DNA from: Thermoplasmata archaeon
GTDB lineage: Archaea; Thermoplasmatota; Thermoplasmata; Lutacidiplasmatales; UBA184
DNA length: 6,282 bases
Direction of reading: 5' to 3'
Assembly (NCBI GenBank): GCA_030042815.1
Contig: JASHYY010000081.1
Location: 1 to 6,282, forward strand
The notes beneath the pieces were generated by a model. It had not been told where the DNA came from. It was given only the letters and a program-made list of their open reading frames with translations, and did not search any database. Below are positions 1 to 5,434 of the stretch, piece by piece; the stretch's first letter is position 1, and each line of letters begins with the position of its first letter. Position numbers and translations under genes: made by a program.

Positions 1-2
1 TC

Positions 3-707
3 GGGGCGTTCGTCACGCTGGACGAGTACAACGGCCGGGAGGCGTTCATCCACCTCTCCGAGGTCGCGACGGGCTGGGTCAAGTACATTCGCGACCACAT
101 CCGCGAGGGCCAGAAGATCGTCGCCCGGGTCCTCCGGGTCGACCCTGCGAAAGGGCAGATCGACCTCTCGCTGAAACGGATCAACGACCACCAGCGCCGG
201 GAGAAGGTCCAGGCCTGGAAGAACGAGCAGCGGGCGATGCGCCTGGTCGAACAGGTCGCGCACGCGCTCAAGGTCTCGGCCGACGACGCCGTGAACCTGT
301 TCGGCCCGACGCTCGTCGAGAGCTACGGGTCGCTGTTCCAGGCGTTCGAGGTCGCGTCGGCCGACGCGAAGCGGTTCCAGAAGGAGAACGAGAAGGCCTC
401 CTGGGCCGGTGCCTTCCTGAAGGTCGCGCGGGAGAACATCGTCCCGCCCCACGTCACGATCCTCGGTACGCTCGAGGTGACCGACCCCGGTCCCACCGGG
501 GTCGACCGCGTCCGGGCCGCCCTCGCCGCCGCAGAGAAGGTCGACCCGGAGTCCGTCGAAGTCCAGTACGTCGGGGCCCCCCGTTACCGGATTCGGGTCC
601 AGGCCTCCCAGTACAAGCAGGCCGAGGAGACGCTGCGCCGCGCGACCGAGGCGGCCCTCAAGCTGATCAAGGCAGGCGGCGGCGAGGGGACGTTCACCCG
701 CGCATGA
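3..707 (+). CDS. eif2a: Translation initiation factor 2 subunit alpha (aIF2 alpha), 5'-truncated
   Basis: This is the alpha subunit of the heterotrimeric archaeal aIF2, which delivers initiator Met-tRNA to the small ribosomal subunit. The reading frame is open from the window edge, so the start and the first few dozen residues are missing; 234 residues remain, against roughly 260-270 in the family. The visible part begins inside the N-terminal S1/OB domain (GAFVTLDEY, then FIHLSEVATGWVKYIRDHIREGQ), and the domain closes with IDLSLKRIN. A helical middle domain follows, from about base 190 to 430. The C-terminal alpha-beta domain starts near VPPHVTILGTLEVT; this is the part that contacts the gamma subunit in known structures. 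The stop codon overlaps the nop10 start as ATGA, so the two are translationally coupled. Adjacency to nop10 is a classic archaeal arrangement and supports the call. Confidence 0.96.
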   Translation, partial: GAFVTLDEYNGREAFIHLSEVATGWVKYIRDHIREGQKIVARVLRVDPAKGQIDLSLKRINDHQRREKVQAWKNEQRAMRLVEQVAHALKVSADDAVNLFGPTLVESYGSLFQAFEVASADAKRFQKENEKASWAGAFLKVARENIVPPHVTILGTLEVTDPGPTGVDRVRAALAAAEKVDPESVEVQYVGAPRYRIRVQASQYKQAEETLRRATEAALKLIKAGGGEGTFTRA

Positions 708-886
708 CCGAATCGGTGCTGCGCGTCTGCCGCGGATGCGGCCGCTACTCCTACCGGGACAAGTGCCCGGAATGCGGGGCCGCGACCCGGACCCCCCACC
801 CGGCCCGTTTTGACCCGGCCGACCGGTACGGGAAGTACCGGCGTATGCTGACCCAGTCCGTCCGGTCGGGTCCGGGCACCGAGTAG
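704..886 (+). CDS. nop10: H/ACA ribonucleoprotein protein Nop10
   Basis: Nop10 is a small core protein of H/ACA RNPs. With Cbf5, Gar1 and L7Ae it carries out guide-RNA-directed pseudouridylation of rRNA. The product is 60 residues, the normal archaeal size. The N-terminal zinc ribbon is intact, with cysteines 9, 12, 21 and 24 in a C-x2-C-x8-C-x2-C pattern. It is followed by the family signature HPARFDPADRYGKYRR, the segment that lies along Cbf5. The ATG overlaps the aIF2 alpha stop. A GAGGGG stretch at 684-689 lies too far upstream to be a good ribosome-binding site, so translation probably depends on coupling. In many archaea the next gene is a PAC2-type proteasome-assembly chaperone; here it is a winged-helix protein. 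Confidence 0.96.
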   Translation: MTESVLRVCRGCGRYSYRDKCPECGAATRTPHPARFDPADRYGKYRRMLTQSVRSGPGTE

Positions 887-889
887 GAG
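885..889 (+). promoter_or_regulatory. Shine-Dalgarno AGGAG that decides the start of the HTH gene
   Basis: AGGAG lies inside and just after the nop10 stop codon. It is 6 nt from the ATG at 896 but directly abuts the in-frame ATG at 890. Normal spacing favours 896 as the real start. Confidence 0.6.
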
Positions 890-895
890 ATGGCG

Positions 896-1420
896 ATGGT
901 TGCCGGCATCCACCGCATCAAGGTCGTCAACGACGTGAGCGACCTCGTACCGATTCTCCGGGCCGTCGACTCGCCGGTGAAGCTGAAGCTCGTCCAGCGT
1001 CTCGGCGAGAGCTGGCTCACCCTGGACGACGTCGTGAACGAGTTCGGCAAGGAAGGGGAGAAGGCGCTCGCCTTCTTCGAGAAGCTGCGTCTCATCGACA
1101 CGCGCTGGGTGGCGCGCGAGGGTCGAAAGCAGCCCGACAAGAGCTACCACTTCTACTACTCCACGATCAACATCAGCACGACGTCGCCGCTCCAAGAGAT
1201 CTCGGAGGTCCTCGCGATCGCGATGATGCCGCTAAAGGAGTACTCGCGGCTCGAGGAGCGGATCTTTGAAGCCGTCGGTCCGGACGGCCGGTTCTTCTCG
1301 GACGTCGCCGAGGAGCTCGGGATGTCGCCGACCCGTCTCAAGGGCATCGTCAAACGCTCGGAGAAGCTGGAGTACCGTGGCCACCGCATCGAGCGGTTCC
1401 AGGCGGAGTCGGCGGAGTAA
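896..1420 (+). CDS. Conserved archaeal ArsR-like winged-helix protein with two HTH segments
   Basis: This 174-residue protein resembles a family of archaeal proteins usually annotated as ArsR-family regulators; target and ligand are unknown. Residues about 18-80 form the first winged helix: SPVKLKLVQRLGESWLTLDDVV, then a recognition-like helix EKALAFFEKLRLIDTRW, then a basic wing. A conserved-looking linker follows (SYHFYYSTINISTTSPLQEIS). A second HTH covers about 118-168: LEERIFEAVGPDGRFFSDVAEEL, then MSPTRLKGIVKRSEKLEYRGHRIE. No signal peptide, membrane segment or metal-binding cysteines are visible, so it is not TFE, which carries a zinc ribbon. I chose the ATG at 896 over that at 890 because of the AGGAG spacing. 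It lies in the operon directly after nop10 and before trm56. Regulator identity is from fold and from memory of the family; a role in this operon is inference. Confidence 0.8.
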   Translation: MVAGIHRIKVVNDVSDLVPILRAVDSPVKLKLVQRLGESWLTLDDVVNEFGKEGEKALAFFEKLRLIDTRWVAREGRKQPDKSYHFYYSTINISTTSPLQEISEVLAIAMMPLKEYSRLEERIFEAVGPDGRFFSDVAEELGMSPTRLKGIVKRSEKLEYRGHRIERFQAESAE

Positions 1421-1949
1421 CGGCCGCCCCGAGGTCTCGGTCCTCCGGGTCGGCCACCGTCCCGGTCGCGACCCGCGCCTGACGACGCATCTCGCGCTCG
1501 CGGCGCGCGCCTTCGGGGCGCGACGCATGTACCTGCATCCTCCGGACCCCGCGCTCGCCGCCCGGGTCGGGGCCGTGGCGCGGCGCTGGGGGGGAGTTTT
1601 CGAAGTGCTCCCGGCCGAGGACTGGAAGGCCGTCGTGCGGTCGTTCGACGGGCCGACCGTGCACCTCACGATGTACGGCCTCCCGCTCGCCCGGGTGCTA
1701 CCGCGCTTCGCCCGCTCCCGGCGGGTCCTCCTGGTCGTCGGGGGTGCGAAGGTCCCGGGCGACCTCTACCGTCGCGTGACGTACAACGTGGGCGTCGGCC
1801 ACCAGCCGCACAGCGAGGTGGCGGCGGTGGCGGTCGTGCTCGAGCGCCTGCTCGGGCTGCCCTCGCCCCGGGCCCTTGCGGGAGCCCGGCAGGCGATCGT
1901 GCCACAGGCGAGGGGGAAACGGCTGCGCACGACGTTGGGGGTCCCGTGA
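1377..1949 (+). CDS. trm56: tRNA (cytidine(56)-2'-O)-methyltransferase, aTrm56
   Basis: aTrm56 is an archaeal SPOUT-class enzyme that 2'-O-methylates C56 in the T-loop of tRNAs using S-adenosylmethionine. The family N-terminus is present (EVSVLRVGHRPGRDPRLTTH, then LAARAFGA). It is followed by DGPTVHLTMYGLP (residues about 91-103), LLVVGGAKVP (118-127) and the cofactor-knot region YNVGVGHQPHSEVAAVAVVL (136-155). The conserved tail VPQARGKR is also present. Residues are numbered from the GTG at 1377. Conservation begins at about base 1431, where there is no ATG, GTG or TTG. The nearest in-frame start is this GTG, which adds 18 residues read inside the 3' end of the HTH gene (44-nt overlap). 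The start is therefore uncertain, while the body and stop are firm. The stop overlaps the mevalonate kinase start as GTGA. Confidence 0.92.
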   Translation: MATASSGSRRSRRSNGRPEVSVLRVGHRPGRDPRLTTHLALAARAFGARRMYLHPPDPALAARVGAVARRWGGVFEVLPAEDWKAVVRSFDGPTVHLTMYGLPLARVLPRFARSRRVLLVVGGAKVPGDLYRRVTYNVGVGHQPHSEVAAVAVVLERLLGLPSPRALAGARQAIVPQARGKRLRTTLGVP

Positions 1950-2914
1950 CCGACGCCCTCCCCCCGATCCCGTCGCGAGGGCTCCCGCTCTCAGCGCGGG
2001 CCCCGGGGAAGTGCATCGTCTTCGGAGAGCACGCCGTCGTGCACGGTGCGCCGGAGCTCGTGTTCGCAATCGACCTTCACACCCAGGTGTTCGTGCGGGC
2101 GGGAGACGGGTTCCGGCTGAACGCCGACCCCGAAGCGGTCTCCCGGAACGGCTACTTCCGCTCGGCGATCGAGCAGAGCTGGGTCGGGGGGCCTCCCGTG
2201 GACGTCCGGGCCGTCTCTCGGATCCCGAGGGCCGCGGGTCTCGGTTCGTCGGCGGCGTTCACCGCGGCCGTCGCGTCCGCTTTCGCGGCCGCGCAGGGCG
2301 GGATCGACCGACCGGCGCTGGCGCAGCGTGCCTTCGAGATCGAGCGCGGCGCCCAGGGCGTCGGCAGTCCCGGCGATACGAGCACCGTCGTGGGGGGCGG
2401 GTACCTGGCGATCAACGGGGGCGACGGCGAGCCCCTCTGGACGGTGCGCGCCGGGGACCGCCGCTGGGAGGTGCGTCGGGTGCCCGATCCGGGCTGGGTC
2501 TGGGTGGTGGCGCACAGCGGAGTCCCGCGGTCCACCGGGGACGCGGTGCGTGCGGTCGGCCGGCGGCTCGAGCAGCCGGACGGTCCGGACCTCCTCGCGG
2601 AGTTCGCCCGCGTCGCCCGGGAAGGGATCGAGGCGGTGGCGCGGTCGGACCGGGACCGGGCGGCGGAGCTCGTCCGGCGCAACCAGGAACTCCTCCGAGA
2701 GGTCGGGGTGTCGCATCCCCGCCTCGAAGCGCTACTCGAGGCCGGGGCTCCGGCCGCGCAGGCGGGGAAGCTCACCGGCGCGGGGGCGGGCGGGTCGGTC
2801 GTGGTGCTGCCGATCCCCGGAAGGGAGGCGGAGCTGGTGCGGCGCCTCGCGCGGGCCGGGGGGCTCCCGTTCGTCGTACGGGCGGACCTGTCCGGAGTCT
2901 CGCTCGTGGAGTGA
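1946..2914 (+). CDS. mvk: Mevalonate kinase (GHMP family)
   Basis: This cytosolic kinase phosphorylates mevalonate at the 5-hydroxyl with ATP, the first committed phosphorylation toward isopentenyl units for archaeal ether lipids. The 322-residue protein has the GHMP motifs in order. Motif 1 is APGKCIVFGEHAVVHG (19-34). Motif 2, the ATP-binding glycine loop, is IPRAAGLGSSAA (93-104). GVGSPGDTSTVVGGG (138-152) supplies the probable catalytic aspartate D144. Motif 3 is KLTGAGAGGSVVVL (275-288). Length matches archaeal mevalonate kinases. The start is a GTG overlapping the trm56 stop. Retention of D144 argues against the Thermoplasma-type mevalonate 3-kinase, which lacks that residue. Another small-molecule GHMP kinase is possible but less likely. 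It is the last gene of the + strand operon. Confidence 0.9.
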   Translation: MTDALPPIPSRGLPLSARAPGKCIVFGEHAVVHGAPELVFAIDLHTQVFVRAGDGFRLNADPEAVSRNGYFRSAIEQSWVGGPPVDVRAVSRIPRAAGLGSSAAFTAAVASAFAAAQGGIDRPALAQRAFEIERGAQGVGSPGDTSTVVGGGYLAINGGDGEPLWTVRAGDRRWEVRRVPDPGWVWVVAHSGVPRSTGDAVRAVGRRLEQPDGPDLLAEFARVAREGIEAVARSDRDRAAELVRRNQELLREVGVSHPRLEALLEAGAPAAQAGKLTGAGAGGSVVVLPIPGREAELVRRLARAGGLPFVVRADLSGVSLVE

Positions 2915-2935
2915 CCGCCCTTCGGGGGGACCGGG

Positions 2936-4132
2936 TCACTTGCGCGCCACGATGCGGACGACCGAGTTCGGCCCGAGCGGATGGTCGGCGCCGAGCGCCC
3001 GGTGCGTTCGTCCGTCGATCGCTCGAATGAAGTGTTCGCCGAGCTCGGTGTGTACACGGTAGGCGACCGCCCGCGTCGGGGTGTTCGCCGGCACGAGGAA
3101 CGCGTCGGGAAGGACGCGTCCCTTGCTGTCGGTCCAATGGGTCTCGTCCTCGACGGGGTAGACGACGATCATCCCGAGCCGTTCGAACACCATTCGCTCG
3201 AGCGCACCCTGCGCTCCGGTCGACCCCCACACCCCGAGCACGTGGCGGATCCCGTCGAGCGCTTTCGACTGGGCCGGCGAGAGCCGGCCCGGGTCGGTCA
3301 GCTCGAACGTCGGGTCGCCGGGCCGGTACCGGACGAGACCCGCCCGAACGGCCCGCCGGAGAGTCAACTCCGCGTCGGCGGCGGTGGGAACCACGGGGAT
3401 CGGGGAAACCGCTTCCGCCAGCACGTCCGCGCGTTCCCGGTCGCTCCGGTCGCATTTGTTCGCTGCGACAAGCCGCGGCTTCGACAAACGCAGCAGCTCG
3501 CGCGCGAGCCGGACCCGATCGTCCTCCGACCAGTGCGCGACGTGCGCGAGGTCGACGCCGGCGGAGCGCAGGGAGGCCGTGATGGCCGCCGGGGAGATCG
3601 AGAGGCCGGTCAACCGCTGGGCGAGGAACTCTTCCACCTTCCGGCCCTCGAGCTCGACGCCGCGGGCTTGTCGGAGGAAGTCGCGGCCGAGGATCTCCGC
3701 GACCCAGTCGACCAGCTCCTCTTCGAGCCAGCCGACCTCCTCGGCCGGGTCGTGCGCTCCGGGCGCGTCGATCCGTCCTTCGGCGTCGGTCGCCCCGGAG
3801 AGGTCGACGACCTGGATGAACCCGTCCGCGGCCCGTAGGTCGTCGAGGAACTTGTGCCCGAGCCCCTTCCCGGCATGAGCTCCCGGGACGAGTCCGGGCA
3901 CGTCCACGAGACTGACCGGGATCCAGCGGACCCCGTCCACGCACTTCGCGTTGCCCGGAGTGCACGGCACCCCTTTCTCGACGTGCGGGCACGGGGCCCG
4001 CACGGCGGCGACGCCTCGATTCGGGGTCACGGTCGTGAACGGGTACGGCGCCATTGGCACGTCGAGAAGCGTGAGCGCATTGAACAGAGTCGACTTTCCG
4101 ACGTTCGGTTTGCCGACCACCCCTACCTCCAC
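2936..4132 (-). CDS. Ygr210-type YchF-related GTPase with C-terminal TGS domain
   Basis: This is an Obg/YchF-superfamily P-loop GTPase of the archaeal Ygr210 branch (COG0012-like). The exact role is unknown, but relatives associate with ribosomes. The 398 residues hold G1 GKPNVGKST (7-15), a conserved effector-like stretch MAPYPFTTVTPNRG (27-40), G3 DVPG (77-80) followed by LVPGAHAGKGLGHKFLDDLR, and G4 NKCD (225-228). G4 of this form predicts GTP specificity, unlike bacterial YchF/OLA1, where the degenerate NxxE favours ATP. Cysteines 48, 57 and 64 lie between the effector region and G3. The helical insert spans about 130-220 and the TGS-like domain about 317-396. The start is GTG with GAGAGG 5 nt upstream (4138-4143 on the minus strand). 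It begins 24 nt after the adenosyltransferase stop and is the last gene of its operon. Confidence 0.92.
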   Translation of the reverse strand: MEVGVVGKPNVGKSTLFNALTLLDVPMAPYPFTTVTPNRGVAAVRAPCPHVEKGVPCTPGNAKCVDGVRWIPVSLVDVPGLVPGAHAGKGLGHKFLDDLRAADGFIQVVDLSGATDAEGRIDAPGAHDPAEEVGWLEEELVDWVAEILGRDFLRQARGVELEGRKVEEFLAQRLTGLSISPAAITASLRSAGVDLAHVAHWSEDDRVRLARELLRLSKPRLVAANKCDRSDRERADVLAEAVSPIPVVPTAADAELTLRRAVRAGLVRYRPGDPTFELTDPGRLSPAQSKALDGIRHVLGVWGSTGAQGALERMVFERLGMIVVYPVEDETHWTDSKGRVLPDAFLVPANTPTRAVAYRVHTELGEHFIRAIDGRTHRALGADHPLGPNSVVRIVARK

Positions 4133-4156
4133 GGTATCCTCTCGGCCCGGACCGGA

Positions 4157-4732
4157 CTATGTCGAGTAGTCCGGAGGGACCTCGGTCTGTCCGAGGCGGT
4201 GGTTGCTCGCGAGCGCGAGCGCGAAGAGGAGGTCGCTGACGCGGTTGGCCCACTGAAGGAGCTCGGGACGCTGGGGTTCTTCCCGGTGGAGAGACCAGAG
4301 CTCCCGCTCCGCGCGGCGGGAGACCGCCCGGGCGATATGGAGGAGGGCCGCCGAGCGCGACCCGCCGGGCAGGACGAACGAGTGGATCGGCGGGTGATCC
4401 TGGTCGAACCGGTCGATGTCCTCTTCGAGGCGACGGACGTGGCGGTCCTCGATGCGATGGGCCGGCGGGCGGCTCGCCGCGGCCGTCGCGAGCTCGGCCT
4501 GGGCGACGTAGAGCTCGTGGCCCAGGCGTCGGACGACCGTGCGAACGTCGTCGAGACGTTCCGGCAGGTCGGACGTAACGAGCCCGAGGATCGCCCCGAG
4601 CTCGTCGTACGTTCCGTAGACGCGGATCCGGGAGGAGTCTTTCTCTACGCGGGTACCACCGGCAAGACCGGTCGTGCCTCGGTCGCCCGTCCGGGTATAG
4701 AGACGCGGGATACTCTCGCCTCCGGTCGCCAC
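4157..4732 (-). CDS. pduO: PduO-type cob(I)alamin adenosyltransferase
   Basis: This enzyme transfers the 5'-deoxyadenosyl group of ATP to cob(I)alamin, making adenosylcobalamin, the coenzyme of methylmalonyl-CoA mutase and of class II ribonucleotide reductase. The 191-residue protein shows the family signatures. The N-terminal ATP loop is LYTRTGDRGTTGLAGG (11-26), followed by VYGTYDELGAILGL (38-51). The basic and acidic active-site helix is FVLPGGSRSAALLHIARAVS followed by RRAERE (119-144), and NRVSDLLFALA covers 163-173. The predicted fold is a trimeric five-helix bundle. The start is a GTG with no convincing ribosome-binding site. The first 88 nt overlap the preceding small ORF in another frame, suggesting translational coupling. 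No other cobalamin gene lies in the window. Confidence 0.94.
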   Translation of the reverse strand: MATGGESIPRLYTRTGDRGTTGLAGGTRVEKDSSRIRVYGTYDELGAILGLVTSDLPERLDDVRTVVRRLGHELYVAQAELATAAASRPPAHRIEDRHVRRLEEDIDRFDQDHPPIHSFVLPGGSRSAALLHIARAVSRRAERELWSLHREEPQRPELLQWANRVSDLLFALALASNHRLGQTEVPPDYST

Positions 4733-4872
4733 GGCAGCTGGTCCAGAGGAGAGCTCAGACCGTGGACGGGACAGTAGGAGATGTGCAGCACCTCATTATG
4801 CTTGGCGTCCTGTCGGCACAGTCGGCAGATGAATCCGCTTCGCTCGCTCCAGGCGATCGCCATCGACTCCAT
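4645..4872 (-). CDS. Small putative zinc-binding protein (CxxC...CxxH)
   Basis: I do not recognise this 75-residue protein. Its first half is cysteine-rich and plausibly a zinc knuckle: C16 and C19 (FICRLCRQ), then C34 and H37 (SYCPVHG), giving C-x2-C-x14-C-x2-H. The second half, from about residue 46, is low-complexity arginine/proline-rich sequence read out of frame over the start of the adenosyltransferase, so only the first 45 or so residues look evolutionarily shaped. The ATG is preceded by GGGGAAGG with 8 nt spacing, a good ribosome-binding site that supports real expression. It starts 27 nt after the RHH gene stop. A second in-frame ATG lies three codons in. Role unknown; cotranscription with the RHH gene and the adenosyltransferase is inferred from spacing. 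Confidence 0.6.
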   Translation of the reverse strand: MESMAIAWSERSGFICRLCRQDAKHNEVLHISYCPVHGLSSPLDQLPWRPEARVSRVSIPGRATEARPVLPVVPA

Positions 4873-4899
4873 GTTGCAACCCTTCCCCGTTCCCGAAGG

Positions 4900-5298
4900 C
4901 TAGCGCCGGAGGAGCCCCCGACCCTCCCGGTCCGCTCGAGTGCGCCCGGTCCGTCGCTCGTCGGCGCTCCGCGCGTGGTGACGCAGCGCCGGGACGTGCT
5001 CGGTGTGGGTGCGAGCCAGCTCCCGGAGGCCCAGGGTCAGCGCGAGCACCATCGCGCCGGCCGCGTCGTGGGCGTATCCGTCCTCGACCAGCTCCTCGAG
5101 CTCGTTCCGCAGGGTGGCGGGAAGCTCGGTCGCCGGAGCGCGCGCCTCGGTCGCGTCGCGCACGAGCGCTCGGACCGCGTCGGAGCGGTTCGAGAGCTTG
5201 TGGTCCGTTCGGAACTTCTCGAGGAGCGACTCCTCCTCGGAGGTGAGTCGTACACCGAGGAAGTAGGTCGCCGGAGCCTGGGCTCGAGCGGTCCGCAC
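4900..5298 (-). CDS. Ribbon-helix-helix DNA-binding protein, possibly with two RHH units
   Basis: This is a 132-residue probable transcription regulator. Residues 12-50 form a CopG/Arc-like ribbon-helix-helix: the strand YFLGVRLT, helix SEEESLLEKFRTDHKL, turn SNR, helix SDAVRALVRDATE. Residues 58-98 repeat this layout more weakly (ELPATLRNELEELVEDGYA, then HDAAGAMVLALTLGLRELA) and may be a second RHH-like unit or a dimerisation domain. The tail from about 103 is basic and likely disordered. The GTG start is chosen because the TATA box at 5321-5327 would place transcription initiation at about 5298, so the mRNA is probably leaderless. It is the first gene of the minus-strand operon. Repeated GTTAAA elements flanking its promoter suggest autoregulation, which is inference. 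No toxin partner follows, so this does not look like a toxin-antitoxin antidote. Confidence 0.8.
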   Translation of the reverse strand: MRTARAQAPATYFLGVRLTSEEESLLEKFRTDHKLSNRSDAVRALVRDATEARAPATELPATLRNELEELVEDGYAHDAAGAMVLALTLGLRELARTHTEHVPALRHHARSADERRTGRTRADREGRGLLRR

Positions 5299-5301
5299 GG
5301 C

Positions 5302-5351
5302 GTTTAACAGAATTTAACGAATATTTAGTTCTTCTTATGTTATCGTTAAAC
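5302..5351. promoter_or_regulatory. Candidate operator: repeated GTTAAA elements around the TATA box
   Basis: On the plus strand TTTAAC occurs at 5303-5308 and again at 5313-5318, exactly one helical turn (10 bp) apart. The inverted form CGTTAAAC occurs at 5344-5351. GTTTAAC (5302-5308) and GTTAAAC (5345-5351) are perfect 7-bp inverted repeats, as are TTTAACG (5313-5319) and CGTTAAA (5344-5350). The copies bracket the TATA/BRE, a layout suited to repression by the adjacent RHH protein, whose family binds short tandem or inverted sites. The binding itself is inference. Confidence 0.45.
5321..5340 (-). promoter_or_regulatory. Archaeal TATA box and BRE for the RHH-led operon
   Basis: Read on the minus strand, a purine-rich BRE-like stretch (AAGAAGAAC) is followed by TAAATAT at 5327-5321. 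The centre of the TATA box is about 26 nt from the GTG at 5298, the usual distance to an archaeal transcription start, predicting a leaderless transcript. This block is strikingly AT-rich in an otherwise very GC-rich window, which makes chance less likely. Confidence 0.7.
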
Positions 5352-5382
5352 AACAAGATGGTCGCTCCCCGGACCCCCGGGG
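5345..5382 (-). terminator. Possible terminator after the M29-like gene
   Basis: The arms CCCCGG (5367-5372) and CCGGGG (5377-5382) can form a 6-bp hairpin with a 4-nt loop. On the minus strand this is followed by the T-rich stretch TCTTGTTGTTT. It lies 53 nt past the stop of the M29-like gene. The T-run is interrupted, and in GC-rich DNA such a hairpin may be chance. Confidence 0.3.
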
Positions 5383-5434
5383 GGTTTAGGTTCCGATCCC
5401 GAGAACCGCGACCTGCCCGACGGCGGGCGCGGGG

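Larger units (their letters stand above)
5299..5434. other. Intergenic region between the M29-like gene and the RHH gene
   Basis: This is the only gene-free stretch over 30 nt in the window. Bases 5299-5360 are AT-rich and hold the RHH promoter and repeat elements. Bases 5361-5434 are GC-rich and hold the possible terminator of the upstream minus-strand gene and nothing else I can identify. Confidence 0.7.

Noticed and set aside
890..895. ATG at 890 as the start of the HTH gene
   Set aside because: The AGGAG at 885-889 directly abuts it; the ATG at 896 has normal spacing, and only two residues differ.
2915..2935. CCC-TTCG-GGG mini-hairpin in the convergent gap, as a possible bidirectional terminator
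   Set aside because: Only three base pairs and no T-run on either side; too weak to call in GC-rich sequence.
1876..3030. 384-residue plus-strand frame over mevalonate kinase
   Set aside because: Low-complexity Arg/Gly-rich translation in the wrong phase; the mevalonate kinase frame carries all the GHMP motifs.
2981..3838. Plus-strand frame of 285 residues antisense to the GTPase
   Set aside because: No recognisable domain and biased composition; the opposite strand has a complete GTPase.
2772..4253. 493-residue open frame on the minus strand over the GTPase gene
   Set aside because: It is extremely rich in Arg, Pro and Gly with no motif, and lies out of phase with the well-supported GTPase; it is a shadow frame typical of GC-rich DNA.
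3854..4777. Plus-strand frame of 307 residues antisense to the adenosyltransferase
   Set aside because: Antisense shadow of two well-supported minus-strand genes, with no domain features.
4873..4880. Perfect 8-bp palindrome GTTGCAAC just before the small zinc-protein start
   Set aside because: It lies in the ribosome-binding-site spacer, is short, and has no second copy that I noticed; most likely chance.
4900..5298. RHH protein as the antitoxin of a toxin-antitoxin pair
   Set aside because: The neighbouring small ORF has a zinc-knuckle-like pattern and no RelE, MazF, PIN or HEPN features, and the remaining neighbours are metabolic or GTPase genes.
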